A DNA stretch of 64,000 nucleotides from Berberis thunbergii (Eukaryota > Streptophyta > Magnoliopsida > Ranunculales > Berberidaceae): assembly GCA_003290165.1 (NCBI GenBank), contig QNQO01000451.1:558001-622000 (forward strand), given 5' to 3'. The position numbers and the translations under genes are program-made. Under the pieces are notes generated by a model, which did not search any database, was not told the origin of the DNA, and saw only the letters and a program-made list of their open reading frames with translations. This document shows, one piece after another, positions 54,672 through 64,000 of this stretch; the stretch's first letter is position 1, and each line of letters opens with the position of its first letter.

Positions 54672-56808
54672 TCAAGCCTGACCTGTGAGGACATCCTTGT
54701 AAGGAGTTGTGCCAGGTGCAGACGCAGTTGCAGCTGCCACTGCAGGCCTTGGGTTCTCAACCTCAAATTTTCTCCTCCTCTGCTCTTCTATTATGAGTGG
54801 AACCCGACCATCCCTTTCTTGGATAAGTCGCTCTTGTGCGCCTCCACGCAATTTCTCAAGCCTGATGCCATCCATTTGCTGCATCTTGAACACCTTCACC
54901 AGATTCATCAACCCCCCGATAAAGAAAAAGATGCCCCCAGCTATTCCTAATGAAACAAATTTCCTCCCCTGCATTAGAAAGTAGTGTCAAATTAGAAAAA
55001 CATTATGGAAACTAAAACTCGCTTAATTTTATCATGACAACTCTTGGTTTGATAAATGAGAGTACTTACCAATAACTCCAAGCCATGATGAACTGGCCCA
55101 AAGTTTTCATGTCTATTGAGGATAGATCCTACCACGAACAATAAACTCCCCATCAAGAAAGGGATATAAACACTCTGTTGCAAATTTTGAATATGGCTAT
55201 CAGCTCTCTCGTAGACTTGGCAGACATTGTTTATGGAACCAATTACCCATAGAAGTGGACCTACAACAAGCATGTTCAAAGCATGCCATCCCAATCTGAG
55301 GTGTCCTTGGCCCTTTTCAGCCTACAAAGCATCCAAGTGATCAATTCGGAACATTACAAAACAATTGGACTCAATTCAACTTATTTGAGAAGTGAAGAGC
55401 GATATATAAAATGGCAACATGCTTTTGAATGATTTAATTTCAGTTCGAAGGGGAAGTCCTATATTTTCAACTTTTTTCCACAATCAGTCAAAATATTGAG
55501 AGCTTAAATCTGGAATTCGGGTCAAGCTGCGCTTATGCACTCTTAACTTTTTGTTCCCACATTTAATTATAGACTATGGGTGTTTTATGCTCAGCTTAGC
55601 TGGAGTCAAGACATTACTGTTGCACATGCCTTCTTTTGCAGAAGACTCTTAATTTGGTACCTTGGGTTGTGCAGGTTCACGAGATACCAAATTGCTTGAT
55701 GGTGGGTTGGAGGCCTTCAAATTTAAGGCTTCAACTGCCCAATCAAGCTAAATGTTGAATTTAGCAATGTGAGAAATTACAATTATTTTATTTCTTGTTA
55801 TTACTATTATTACTAGTGTTGGTGGTGGAAGGGAGAATTGGTAATCCAAAATGTGAAAAATAAAAATGAAAAAAATAAATAAAAGTTCATCATGTGTGGT
55901 TATAAAGATGTTGTTGATGGCGGTTGGAATCCGCTCAGTTTGTGCATTGTTTGTGGATTGTTTTCATAAATGAGTTGAGCAACATGAATCCAAAATATTG
56001 TAGTTGTACATTGTTAAAAAAAATTAGTTTAAACATGATTCTACATACATCTGCTGCTATGACTCTGCTCCGTAATTTAAAATGACTATTCTAAACATTC
56101 TCTGACTGAGGAAATATAAATTTTGATATTGATCTTACCTCTTATTTATTCATCATCAATCTAGTTATGTCACCTTAATTTTATTAACAAAATCCCAAAC
56201 CCTAACCAACTATAAATACTTTTGACACTAGTATTTTAGTTGTATCCAATCTCTCACTGTGCAATCATTTTGATTTGTCTTAACTTATGTGTTATGTGTT
56301 TGTAATAGCTATTCTTGGAATAAAAACATATGATTTTTATATTCGAAACTTCATTCCAAAAAGATGAAATGGCTTCCACAAAAAATGAATGAAAGTAATG
56401 AATTTGGAAGCATGAATTAATCCATTTCATCTAAAAAAAGGTATGTACCTGAATGAAAACAAAGAGAATCCCCAAGGCGAAAAAAATGGAACCCAAGGCC
56501 TGAATCAATGGAGCTCCAAACTCGACAAGCCCAAGCTGAACATCAGTCCCCATCAACTGCACCCTGTAATCAATCCCAGCCATATGAGCCAACAAATCAT
56601 GACTGTTCACCAGCGTGATGATCAATAAACTTATCACCATCATGATCAACCCCGATTTCGCACTCATTTCCGAAAACTGAGCTGCCATTCCTCCAATCAA
56701 CAAAATTGTTGCAAACAAATACAACCCAGCATTTATGTATTCCCATTTGTTCCGTGTCAGCCACGGGCCGTATAGTCTGATCTCCCTTGCCGTTGCTAGT
56801 TTCACCAT
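54672..56808 (-). CDS. Conserved plant multi-pass membrane protein, three exons, 302 residues
   Basis: Exons on the minus strand: 56808-56449 (120 codons), 55321-55070 (84 codons), 54968-54672 (98 codons plus stop). All introns are phase 0 with GT..AG ends (donors GTACATAC and GTAAGTAC; acceptors TTTGTAG and TAATGCAG). The whole frame is open. About six hydrophobic segments: residues ~24-45, 51-68, 99-119, 132-150, 171-188 and 209-228, then a ~70-residue charged, Ala/Pro-containing tail, probably cytosolic. LGSIFFALGILF and LMGSLLFVVGSIL are similar to each other and reminiscent of the YrhK-like fold (F.GS.LF..GS), but I cannot assign a function or a compartment. It is surrounded by transposons yet uninterrupted, which suggests selection. 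The start is the first ATG, and the 5' side is consistent with a UTR. Confidence 0.9.
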
Positions 56809-57755
56809 TGTCGTTCGATTGTTTTGTCGATGATTCAGGTTTGTTTAGATGATCATATAGGTGGTTTTGGTTGCAGAGTTGAAGGTTGAAGAAGAAGAAG
56901 ATGAAGATGAGATTGAATTGATGAGAAGAAGTGAAGAGTAAACAAAAACGGTTTCTGATACGTGTCTTGTTGCATGGTTTACATGACATGTGTCCTTTGC
57001 CACGTGGTGAAAGTATGGTAGACTGGGCTTTCGGTGGTAATGGGTCCGATTGAGGCCAACTAAGCCCGTACTTTAATGGGCCTGCGTTGGTTTGAGCATG
57101 AAATGAGTTTTCGCAAAATTTCATCGAAATTTTTGTTGTTTTTTTTTGAATTACTAAAGAAAAAAGGTGAAATATAAATTTACAATTTTTATTTTAGTTT
57201 TTGGATTTTTTCGAGTTTTTTGTAGAATTTGATTTTTTTTTTTCTCCAAAAACACAAAACTCAGTGACCAAATTTTCAATTATTTGAAGGCTTTTTTGAA
57301 AAATTTCTGTATTTTTTTCATAAATTTGGAGTTTTTATAAGTATCGTTTTTTCTAATTATTTATTAATTCTTGAAACAATCCCTTGATTTCTAATTATAT
57401 ATTGATTTCATATGTGTTTTATTTCTTGGTATTTAAGCTTTATTTAATGTGTTTAATAAATTTATTTACTTGCATTTTTTTTTACGTATTTCATATACCT
57501 TCGAAATGCATTATATATATTTCAAGTATCCTCGAAATTTTATGTTTGAAGTGGGTTGAACACAAGATTTTGTATTAGTGTTGTTGATGGTTCAATTTGT
57601 AACAATTTTAGCTCAAAATCATAAGCTGAATCAAATCAATTGGTTTGACAAAAATCTAAATTAAATGGAATACATAGTGAAACCGAATCAAAGTTGATTC
57701 GATAGGAAATTTGATAATGAAAACCGATAGGAAATTCGATAATGAAAACCGAACG
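56809..57755. other. Promoter side of the membrane-protein gene, then T-rich sequence
   Basis: The first ~200 bp are the presumed 5' UTR and promoter of the minus-strand gene. 57120-57600 is T-rich with no recognisable feature. Confidence 0.5.
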
Positions 57756-58438
57756 AACATACAAAAACTATACTAAAATCGACCTAAATTGAACTAAAAA
57801 CCAGATCAAACATTTGTTTTATGTTATATCTAATGGGTTTTTTTTAATATTATTTATATAAAAATGTTATTTTTCAGCTTATTTAATTATTTATCGGTCC
57901 AGTTCGATTTCTATGATATTTTCACTTAGGATTTGTTTGGCTGCATGAAAAACAGACATAGAAATTGAAATTATTTTTGTGAATTTCGATTCTGAGGCTT
58001 CTCCTTAGACTTGAATTTTCATGAGTAGTGGAAAAATCAGTCTTATAAATAATCAATTTTCTGTCAATAAATAGACAACTAAACAACGAAAATCTGTATA
58101 CAAAGTGAAATTGGCATACTAATCGGACCATTAGAAATCAAAATCCAAACCAATCGATTAAGTTTCAATAGTTAAATCGTTGTGTGTTTTTTGTCAAGGC
58201 AGCCCTAGTTTGTGTGACATGAGTCCGAAATAGAGAGGTTTCCTTTGACTAATGAGCCTAAATGGGTCCAGTACCTCCAAGAAGCTTCAGGCCCAATAAC
58301 ATTGAAGGGTTTTGTAGCGAAGATGTTGTGAGTGAACTCTCTCTGAATCAGTAATGGCGAAGAGACGAGCATCCGGTTCAACGAGACCGACCCGTTCCAA
58401 AATCATTTTCCTCACAGTGCCACCGGTTCATCTTCTAG
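57756..58438 (+). repeat. Segmental duplication, copy 1
   Basis: AACATACAAAAACTATACTA through GGTTCATCTTCTAG recurs, with small indels, at 59432-60069. It contains subterminal-type sequence like hAT ends (TTATCGGTCCAGTTCGATTT) and, at its end, the 5' part of a gene (ATGGCGAAGAGACGAGCATC at 58353). Only this copy contains GCAGCCCTA (58200-58208), the end of a hAT-type terminus reading TAGGGCTGCCTTGACAAA on the minus strand. Confidence 0.85.
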
Positions 58439-59431
58439 AAGGAGGAAATGCTCCGATGCCAATGCGTATGTATCTATGTATGTGTGTATGTATATATAAC
58501 ATTTGATAAATGCAAAGTTCAATAAATATTGTTTTGAGTGTTTCCTCCTTTAGGCCATAGAAATATATATATATATATATACGTGTATTTTTTTTTTTAC
58601 TAAAAAAGCAAGGGATGGAGAATCACAACTCTCCTCTCAAACTTACGACTCCATTTCTAATTCTCCAGTTCAGACTCCATGACAAAAACTCCATTATCCC
58701 ATATTCCCCCTTCTCTCAAAATTTTGAAGGATTAGGATATAAATTTCAATTTCTCAAATTCTTGTTATTATTAGAAGGTGAAATAATATTAGGGGGTTAC
58801 ATAGACTACTTCAAGCTTTGCTTTCTAAAGCCTCCGATGAAATATGAAGTTAAAATTTTCTATTAATGAGACAAGTTGATATTCATTTAAGTGGTGTTTG
58901 GTAAAGTAAAATTTTCTCAAAAAAATTTGCGACTCCCAAACGTGAGAAGGGAGGAGAGGGTAAGAAGAGGAGGCAATGAAGAACATCAGTTTTGTGATGA
59001 TGTCCATTCTCTTGGTATTTTACATAATTGTGGAAAATGTTTTCCTAGGGAGAGCAAAGAAAATATTTTCCAAAATAGTGGTCATCTTTGACTTGAAGAT
59101 GGAGAACTTTTTACCACTCTCCAATCTGTTCTCATTTTTCGTTCTTTTCCATGGCAACTTTTTCTTGAAACCAAACACACTCTTAATTTTCCAGGTTTTT
59201 GAATTTGGAATCAAGATAACTCTGATCTTGGACGGATCCAACATAAATTTGTAAGTTCTGCCATGTCCAAGATTACTATTGTGTCTGATCTAGAGCTTCT
59301 CCACTGTTGGAATACAAGTAGTTATTTGGTTTACACCGCGATTCATGAAACTCAATTGAAAAAGGTCATGGAGGGCCATTCTCAACATTCTTTTATTTTT
59401 AATTTTCCATTCTTTTTCTTCTACACCTTTC
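58439..59431. other. Sequence between the two duplication copies
   Basis: Contains a (TA)n tract near 58567-58580 and a T run. Short open frames on both strands without similarity. Confidence 0.45.
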
Positions 59432-60069
59432 AACATACAAAAACTATACTAAAATCGACCTAAATTGAATTGAAAACCACATCAAACACTTGTTTTATGT
59501 TATATCTAATGGGGTTTTTTTTTTATATTATTTAAATAAAAATGTTATTTTTCAGCCTATTTAACTATTTATCGGTTCAGTTCAGTTTCTATGATATTTT
59601 CTTGCATGAAAAACATGCATAGAAATTGAAACTATCTTTGTGAATTTTGATTCCCCGGCCTCTTCTCAGACTTGAATTTTCATGAGTAGTGAAAAAATCA
59701 GTCTCATGAATAATCAATTTTCTGCCAATAAATAGACAACCAAACAACGAAACTTTACATGCTGGAAAAGTGAAATTGGCATACCAAATGGACCATTAGA
59801 AATAAAAATCCAAACCAATCGATTATTAAGTTTCAATAGTTAAATCGCTCTGGTTTTTTGTTAACATGAGTCCGAAATAGAGAGGTTTCCTTTGACTAAT
59901 GGGCCTAAATGGGTCCAGTACCTCCAAGAAGCTTCAGACCTGATAACATTGAATGGTTTTGTGAGTGAGCTCACTCTGAATCAGTATGGCGAAGAGACGA
60001 GCATCCGGTTCAACGAGACCGACCCGTTCCAAAATCATTTTCTTCACACCGCCACCGGTTCATCTTCTA
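59432..60069 (+). repeat. Segmental duplication, copy 2
   Basis: Second copy of 57756-58438. It lacks the GCAGCCCTA hAT-end piece and continues into a longer coding-like stretch on the right, so it may be the original locus. Confidence 0.85.
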
Positions 60070-60480
60070 CATCTCTCTCTGTATACGAACGAGGTCTCCT
60101 TAAAACTATTAAAGTAGATTACGAAGAAGGTCTCGTTGTAAGTTTTTTATAATTCCCATTTTTGTTATTGTCTCTTTAATTATTCAAGTATAATGATCAT
60201 GAACATAATTAATCCAAACGTGTCTCTTAATCAATGGAATAAACAATTGCGGATGTGTTGTTAGTGTTACCATGAGTGCTTATTGCGTTTCCATTGTGCC
60301 ATAAGTTTCAGAAAGTATGTGACATAGAAAATAATGCTTATGGGTAGTCTCAGTGACATTCTATTTTGTGCACTTGCAGGAACTCCAAAGGATATGGTTT
60401 GGGTGAGAAATCAACTCAAAACTTACACATTTCATCTGTGTTGTATGATCTAAAGAGGTAATTTCAATCTCTTTACTGGT
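59892..60480 (+). pseudogene. Unidentified gene 5' part (duplicated at 58.3 kb)
   Basis: One frame stays open from 59892 to 60152 and contains GFVSELTLNQYGEETSIRF, NETDPFQNHFLHTATGSSST and YERGLLKTIKVDYEEGLV. It then meets a GTAAGT donor at 60137, and a TGCACTTGCAG acceptor at ~60380 leads to ELQRIWFG and GGTGAG. A competing start at 59988 (ATGGCGAAGAGACGAG) gives a short basic peptide in another frame. The splice signals and protein-like composition suggest a real first exon, but I do not recognise the family. Copy 1 carries an insertion and a frame change. Downstream exons were not found, so it may be truncated. Confidence 0.45.
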
Positions 60481-60659
60481 TATGCTACAACAAGTATTTT
60501 TCTTTGGATTCGCATGGGAATGTCTTTAGCTAACCTTACTTTATCTGGTGGTCAAGTTAAATGTCAAAACGTATAAGACACCTTTGAAATTAGTACCACT
60601 TCCAAAACCAATTATTAATGGGATGTTGATTTTTCAGGATTTTCCTTAATTTTTTATTC

Positions 60660-61210
60660 TCACTTTCAACTCTAGAACCAACCACCGTGCCACAACTAAC
60701 ACCATCACCGCCATTATTATAGCATAATCACCACTACTACCACCACCGTAATAGAACTGCCCACTGCCACCACAACCACCAACACTACCGCCCCCACCAA
60801 TACTACCACCACCACCAATAATATCGCCACTACTACCACCACCATAACACAATTACCACTGCTACCATCACCACCATCATTAATATCACCACTACTCCCA
60901 CCACCATAACACAACTACCACTGCAACCATCTCCACCACCACGACCACCACTACACCACCATAACACAACTACTACAACCACCATCAACACCACCACTAC
61001 TACCACCTCAATAACATAGACACCACCGCCACAATCACGTCCCCTACCACCATTGCTACTACCATCACCATAACACAACCACCACCGCCACAATCACCCC
61101 ACACTACCACCATTGTCACTGTCATGCCACAACTTATGCCCACTACCGTCAACGCCACTACAACTACTACCATCTTTACAACCACATCAATTACAAAATC
61201 AATCACCACC
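60660..61210. repeat. Long imperfect CAN (ACC/ACT/ATC) trinucleotide tract
   Basis: About 550 bp of triplets such as CCACCACTACTACCACC, with CCATAACACAAC recurring near 60842, 60903, 60958 and 61068, so a ~55-100-bp higher-order unit is overlaid. Minus-strand Gly/Val-rich frames through it are artefacts of composition. Confidence 0.9.
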
Positions 61211-62160
61211 TCAAGCAACCCAACTATTATCGCACAAAACAAATATTTTGATAATTTGAAAATTAATTTCCTTGACACAACCAAACAACCTAAAATTTTT
61301 TAGGGAAAATAGAAATCCTTACAATTTTAATTTCAAAAAATCTTTGTTTTCCTTGAATAATTATTTTCCACAAACAAACGGAGCCTGAGATATCACAATT
61401 TAATCTACAAAGGAAATTTTTTTTATGGAGATGTATGTCGATGAGATGAAACAATGTGATGCAATCTAAATTATTGCAACTTGAAGTACTACATAAGTAC
61501 TTTACTAACCTCTTAGTGGGGTTGGCGGGATGGGATGCACGAACTCGGTAATTTTAAAAAAACTAGGACTCAAAGACACGTCAAACCTTATTTTTATTTT
61601 TATATTTTGTTAAAAAACTATTAACATAATGTCATAACTCATAGACAATAATTAATAATCTAAACATATAAACATCTAGATGCATAATAATTTGTAAATT
61701 TAAGGAGCTTATAACATCAAATGCTTCCAGAACCAAAAAAATTCAAATAACTAAGAAGAAATGTAAGAATTTATTTGGTTTTGTATAAATGTGATAAATC
61801 TAAAGTCTCAATACCAGCAGATTGAGCAATTCTTCTAATTTCTACAGAAGCAATGTGCTACAATCTACATGCATCAGTCGTGGGCACTTTGCCTTTGGTT
61901 TATCATTATGTTGAGTACTTTAGCATAACTAGGAAAGATACACAAAGATTTGGCGTAGCTTCAAGGTGTGACAGAACATCCATTTAACATATGTGATTGC
62001 AATATAGTTTTTTTACTAAGTTAATCTTGATGGGTCCATCAACTGATAATCGTGATGGATCTTGATGTGCATCATGTGGTGTAGTGTAACCATATATGAA
62101 GTTGTTTTAAAGATAAAGAAGGGAACAAAAGTTACAGAAGAGTTGAAGGACATAGCTGCA
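61211..62160. other. AT-rich stretch, no gene recognised
   Basis: Nothing supported. Probably outer sequence of the hAT remnant to the right. Confidence 0.45.
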
Positions 62161-63470
62161 AGGTTGATTTAAGTTTGTTGAACAATGACAACAGAGTAGT
62201 ATTGAGAGGTGAAAGAGTTACAGAAGAAGAGAAGAAAAAAAGTTAAAAAAGAGTTGAAGGACAGAGAGTGAGAGACGAACCTATCAAAGTAGGTTTGATA
62301 GCTACTATCATCATCTAGTAACCAATCAAAAGTCGTACGAAATTTAATAGCCGATTGCAACATCAAATGGGTGGAGTTTCACCTTGTTGATACATCCAAT
62401 AGCCTTTACCAGCAATTTTAATTTGCTTCACAAAACTTTTAAATAATTCCAACCTAGAAGGAGATGACCTAGCATATTGAACAACATTATGAATGCTTTG
62501 AATACAAGTATTCAACTCATTCAACCCATCACCGACAATCAAATTCAGAATATGTGCAATACACCTCACATGCAAATCTTCCCCACCTAACAAAAGTGCA
62601 TCCGGTCTTGGCCAATCCCCCAATCTCTTAATCAAATAACTCAATCCCGAGTCATTGGAAGAAGCATTATCAGCTGTAACGGTGAGAAGTTTTTCTGCCA
62701 ACTATTTAGACACTCCTCCAAAAGTCTCCCAATAGAATTACCCTTGTGGTTTGGAATCAAACAAAAACTCAAAATCTTATTATGCAACATCCAATCATCA
62801 TCAATAAAATGTGCAGTAACAACTATGTAATTAAGGTTTTGAAGAGATGTCCATGTATCAGTTGTTGTGCACTTCGTATATCCACGTATAAACTCCTTCA
62901 ATGATTGCCTTTGGGAATAATACACAAAAATAACATCTCTAGACTCTAGCCACAGTTTAACAACATGAAACTTTCTATTTAGGACATGCTCTCAAGCAAA
63001 ATTCCCCAAACCCTCCCTCCTTTACAAAATTAAAGGTAACTTATCTATAATTACCATCTCAACACATGCTTTGATAATTTCTTTTTGACTAAACCCAATT
63101 ACAACTTCTGTAGGGTTACTATAAGACAAGACATTTTATTTTGCGGACATCTTTTCCTTATTGGGGGGTATTTCTTACATCTATCATTATGACCAATCAA
63201 AGATGATGTCCTATTTTTCGAACAAGCCGCAAAAGTTTTACTACAATAATTGCACTTAGCCTAGTTCCTTTACTAGACGTATACCTTTCATAGTGATCCC
63301 AAATGTCAGCTCGCTACCTTTCTTGTTGTTCGGCGAGAAGATCGCGTACCTCAACAACTGACCCACTTCCGCCTTCAAGCACCCTTGGAGCTCCACCTTC
63401 TATTTGATGGCTTGATATTGAATTGGTCTTGAACTTGAGGTGATGATAAATCACTTACAATTTCCATCTA
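62160..63470 (-). pseudogene. hAT transposase fragment, second locus
   Basis: On the minus strand from ~63330: ADIWDHYERYTSSKGTR, then after a frameshift CNYCSKTFAACSKNRTSSLI and GHNDRCKKYP, a BED zinc finger. Then (62925) YTKCTTTDTWTSLQNLNYIV and LIPNHKGNSIGRLLEECLN. Then (62701) LTVTADNASSNDSGLSYLIK, the acidic core, and VRCIAHILNLIVGDGLNEL and YARSSPSRLELFKSFVKQIK. It ends around 62170 in IKFRTTFDWLLDDD. It is related to the transposase at 44639-46700 (same TTxTWTS, DNASSN and AHILNLIV motifs) but distinctly diverged. The C-terminal dimerisation domain is missing. Frameshifts and stops make it inactive. Confidence 0.85.
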
Positions 63471-63639
63471 CATAAATCAATAAAAAAAATAGTTCACATA
63501 AAGTTTTACCATATACATATCCAAAAAACATTAATACCTAAGATTTTCTCTTCTTTGATGAACCATTTGAGTTATTGGTGATCACCATCATGTAAAAAAA
63601 ATTCCTTGTTCAACATAATACATAGTTACACAATGTCAG

Positions 63640-64000
63640 AATTGAGATTAACCCATTAAAGAAAAATTCCATGTTCATATACAAGAATCTCAACAATCAT
63701 ATACAATAAAAGTAACAAATAACAATAAAAGCAACTAAACTGAAAAATTCCATGTTACACAGTCAAAATTGAGAAGAACCCATTGAGTTCTTTGATTCCC
63801 TCGAGTGCTTGAGTTATGAAATTAATTTTTTCCCCTCATCTCAAACACAATAAAAGCAACAAATAACAATAAAAGCAACTGAAACAACTGAAAAATTCCA
63901 TGTTACACAAAGTTAGAATTGAGAATAACCCATTGAGTTCTTTGATTCCCTCGAGTGCTTGAGTTCTGAAATTAAATTTCTTTCCTTCATCTCAAACACA
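63640..64000. repeat. Tandem repeat, ~148-bp unit, reaching the window edge
   Basis: TGAAAAATTCCATGTTACAC at 63741 recurs at 63889, followed in both by ACCCATTGAGTTCTTTGATT and CCCTCGAGTGCTTGAGTT. A partial third unit begins near 63655. It probably continues beyond the window. Confidence 0.85.

Noticed and set aside
60646..61284. Minus-strand Gly/Val-rich open frames that look like cell-wall glycine-rich proteins
   Set aside because: They are translations of the CAN trinucleotide tract in several frames at once, with no signal peptide or gene structure.

Overview
This window is nuclear DNA from a flowering plant, probably a eudicot. The evidence is spliced genes with GT..AG introns, an F-box/FBA gene, a plant subtilase fragment, and many plant-specific transposable elements: Tat-lineage Ty3/gypsy, Ty1/copia, CACTA with DUF4216/DUF4218 domains, hAT, TRIM, tRNA-SINE and LINE. 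I cannot name the species. Most of the 64 kb is nested, decaying transposon sequence. Only two genes look intact, both on the minus strand: a single-exon F-box gene (22520-23674) and a three-exon membrane protein gene (54672-56808).

Layout. 1-5091: remains of a Tat-type gypsy element (LTR piece, 129-bp tandem repeat, antisense extra ORF, polypurine tract, 3' LTR). 5652-7556: solo LTR inserted in a copia fragment. 7.6-12.3 kb: decayed LTRs, a MITE and a LINE RNase H fragment. 12339-19949: a Tat element with both LTRs, RNase H, integrase and an antisense ORF. It contains three hAT-type MITEs, one of them inside another. 19.95-24 kb: microsatellites, an F-box pseudogene and the intact F-box gene. 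25-26.2 kb: tandem duplications. 26150-32260: a LINE fragment split by a SINE, then Tat gag split by a 1.85-kb solo LTR, protease, a TRIM-like element and two tandem-repeat blocks. 33463-40025: a CACTA element on the minus strand (TNP2 plus a second ORF). 40030-49592: two copies of a gag-only copia family sharing a central LTR, the second interrupted by a 4.83-kb hAT transposon with a perfect 8-bp target duplication. 49593-50990: copia RT/RNase H fragment carrying a 311-bp TRIM. 51838-52133: subtilase prodomain fragment. 54672-56808: membrane-protein gene. 57.7-60.2 kb: a segmental duplication with a partial unknown gene. 60.6-61.2 kb: CAN microsatellite. 62.1-63.5 kb: second hAT transposase fragment.

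Many boundaries can be read to the base because target-site duplications, and in several cases the empty site, are visible. No new defence or metabolic system is evident. The most notable points are: the antisense ORF with its own TATA box in two Tat copies; a copia family that appears to spread in a gag-only form with one shared internal deletion; a SINE with two tRNA-like units sitting inside a LINE; stacked hAT insertions; and an uncharacterised conserved membrane protein gene.
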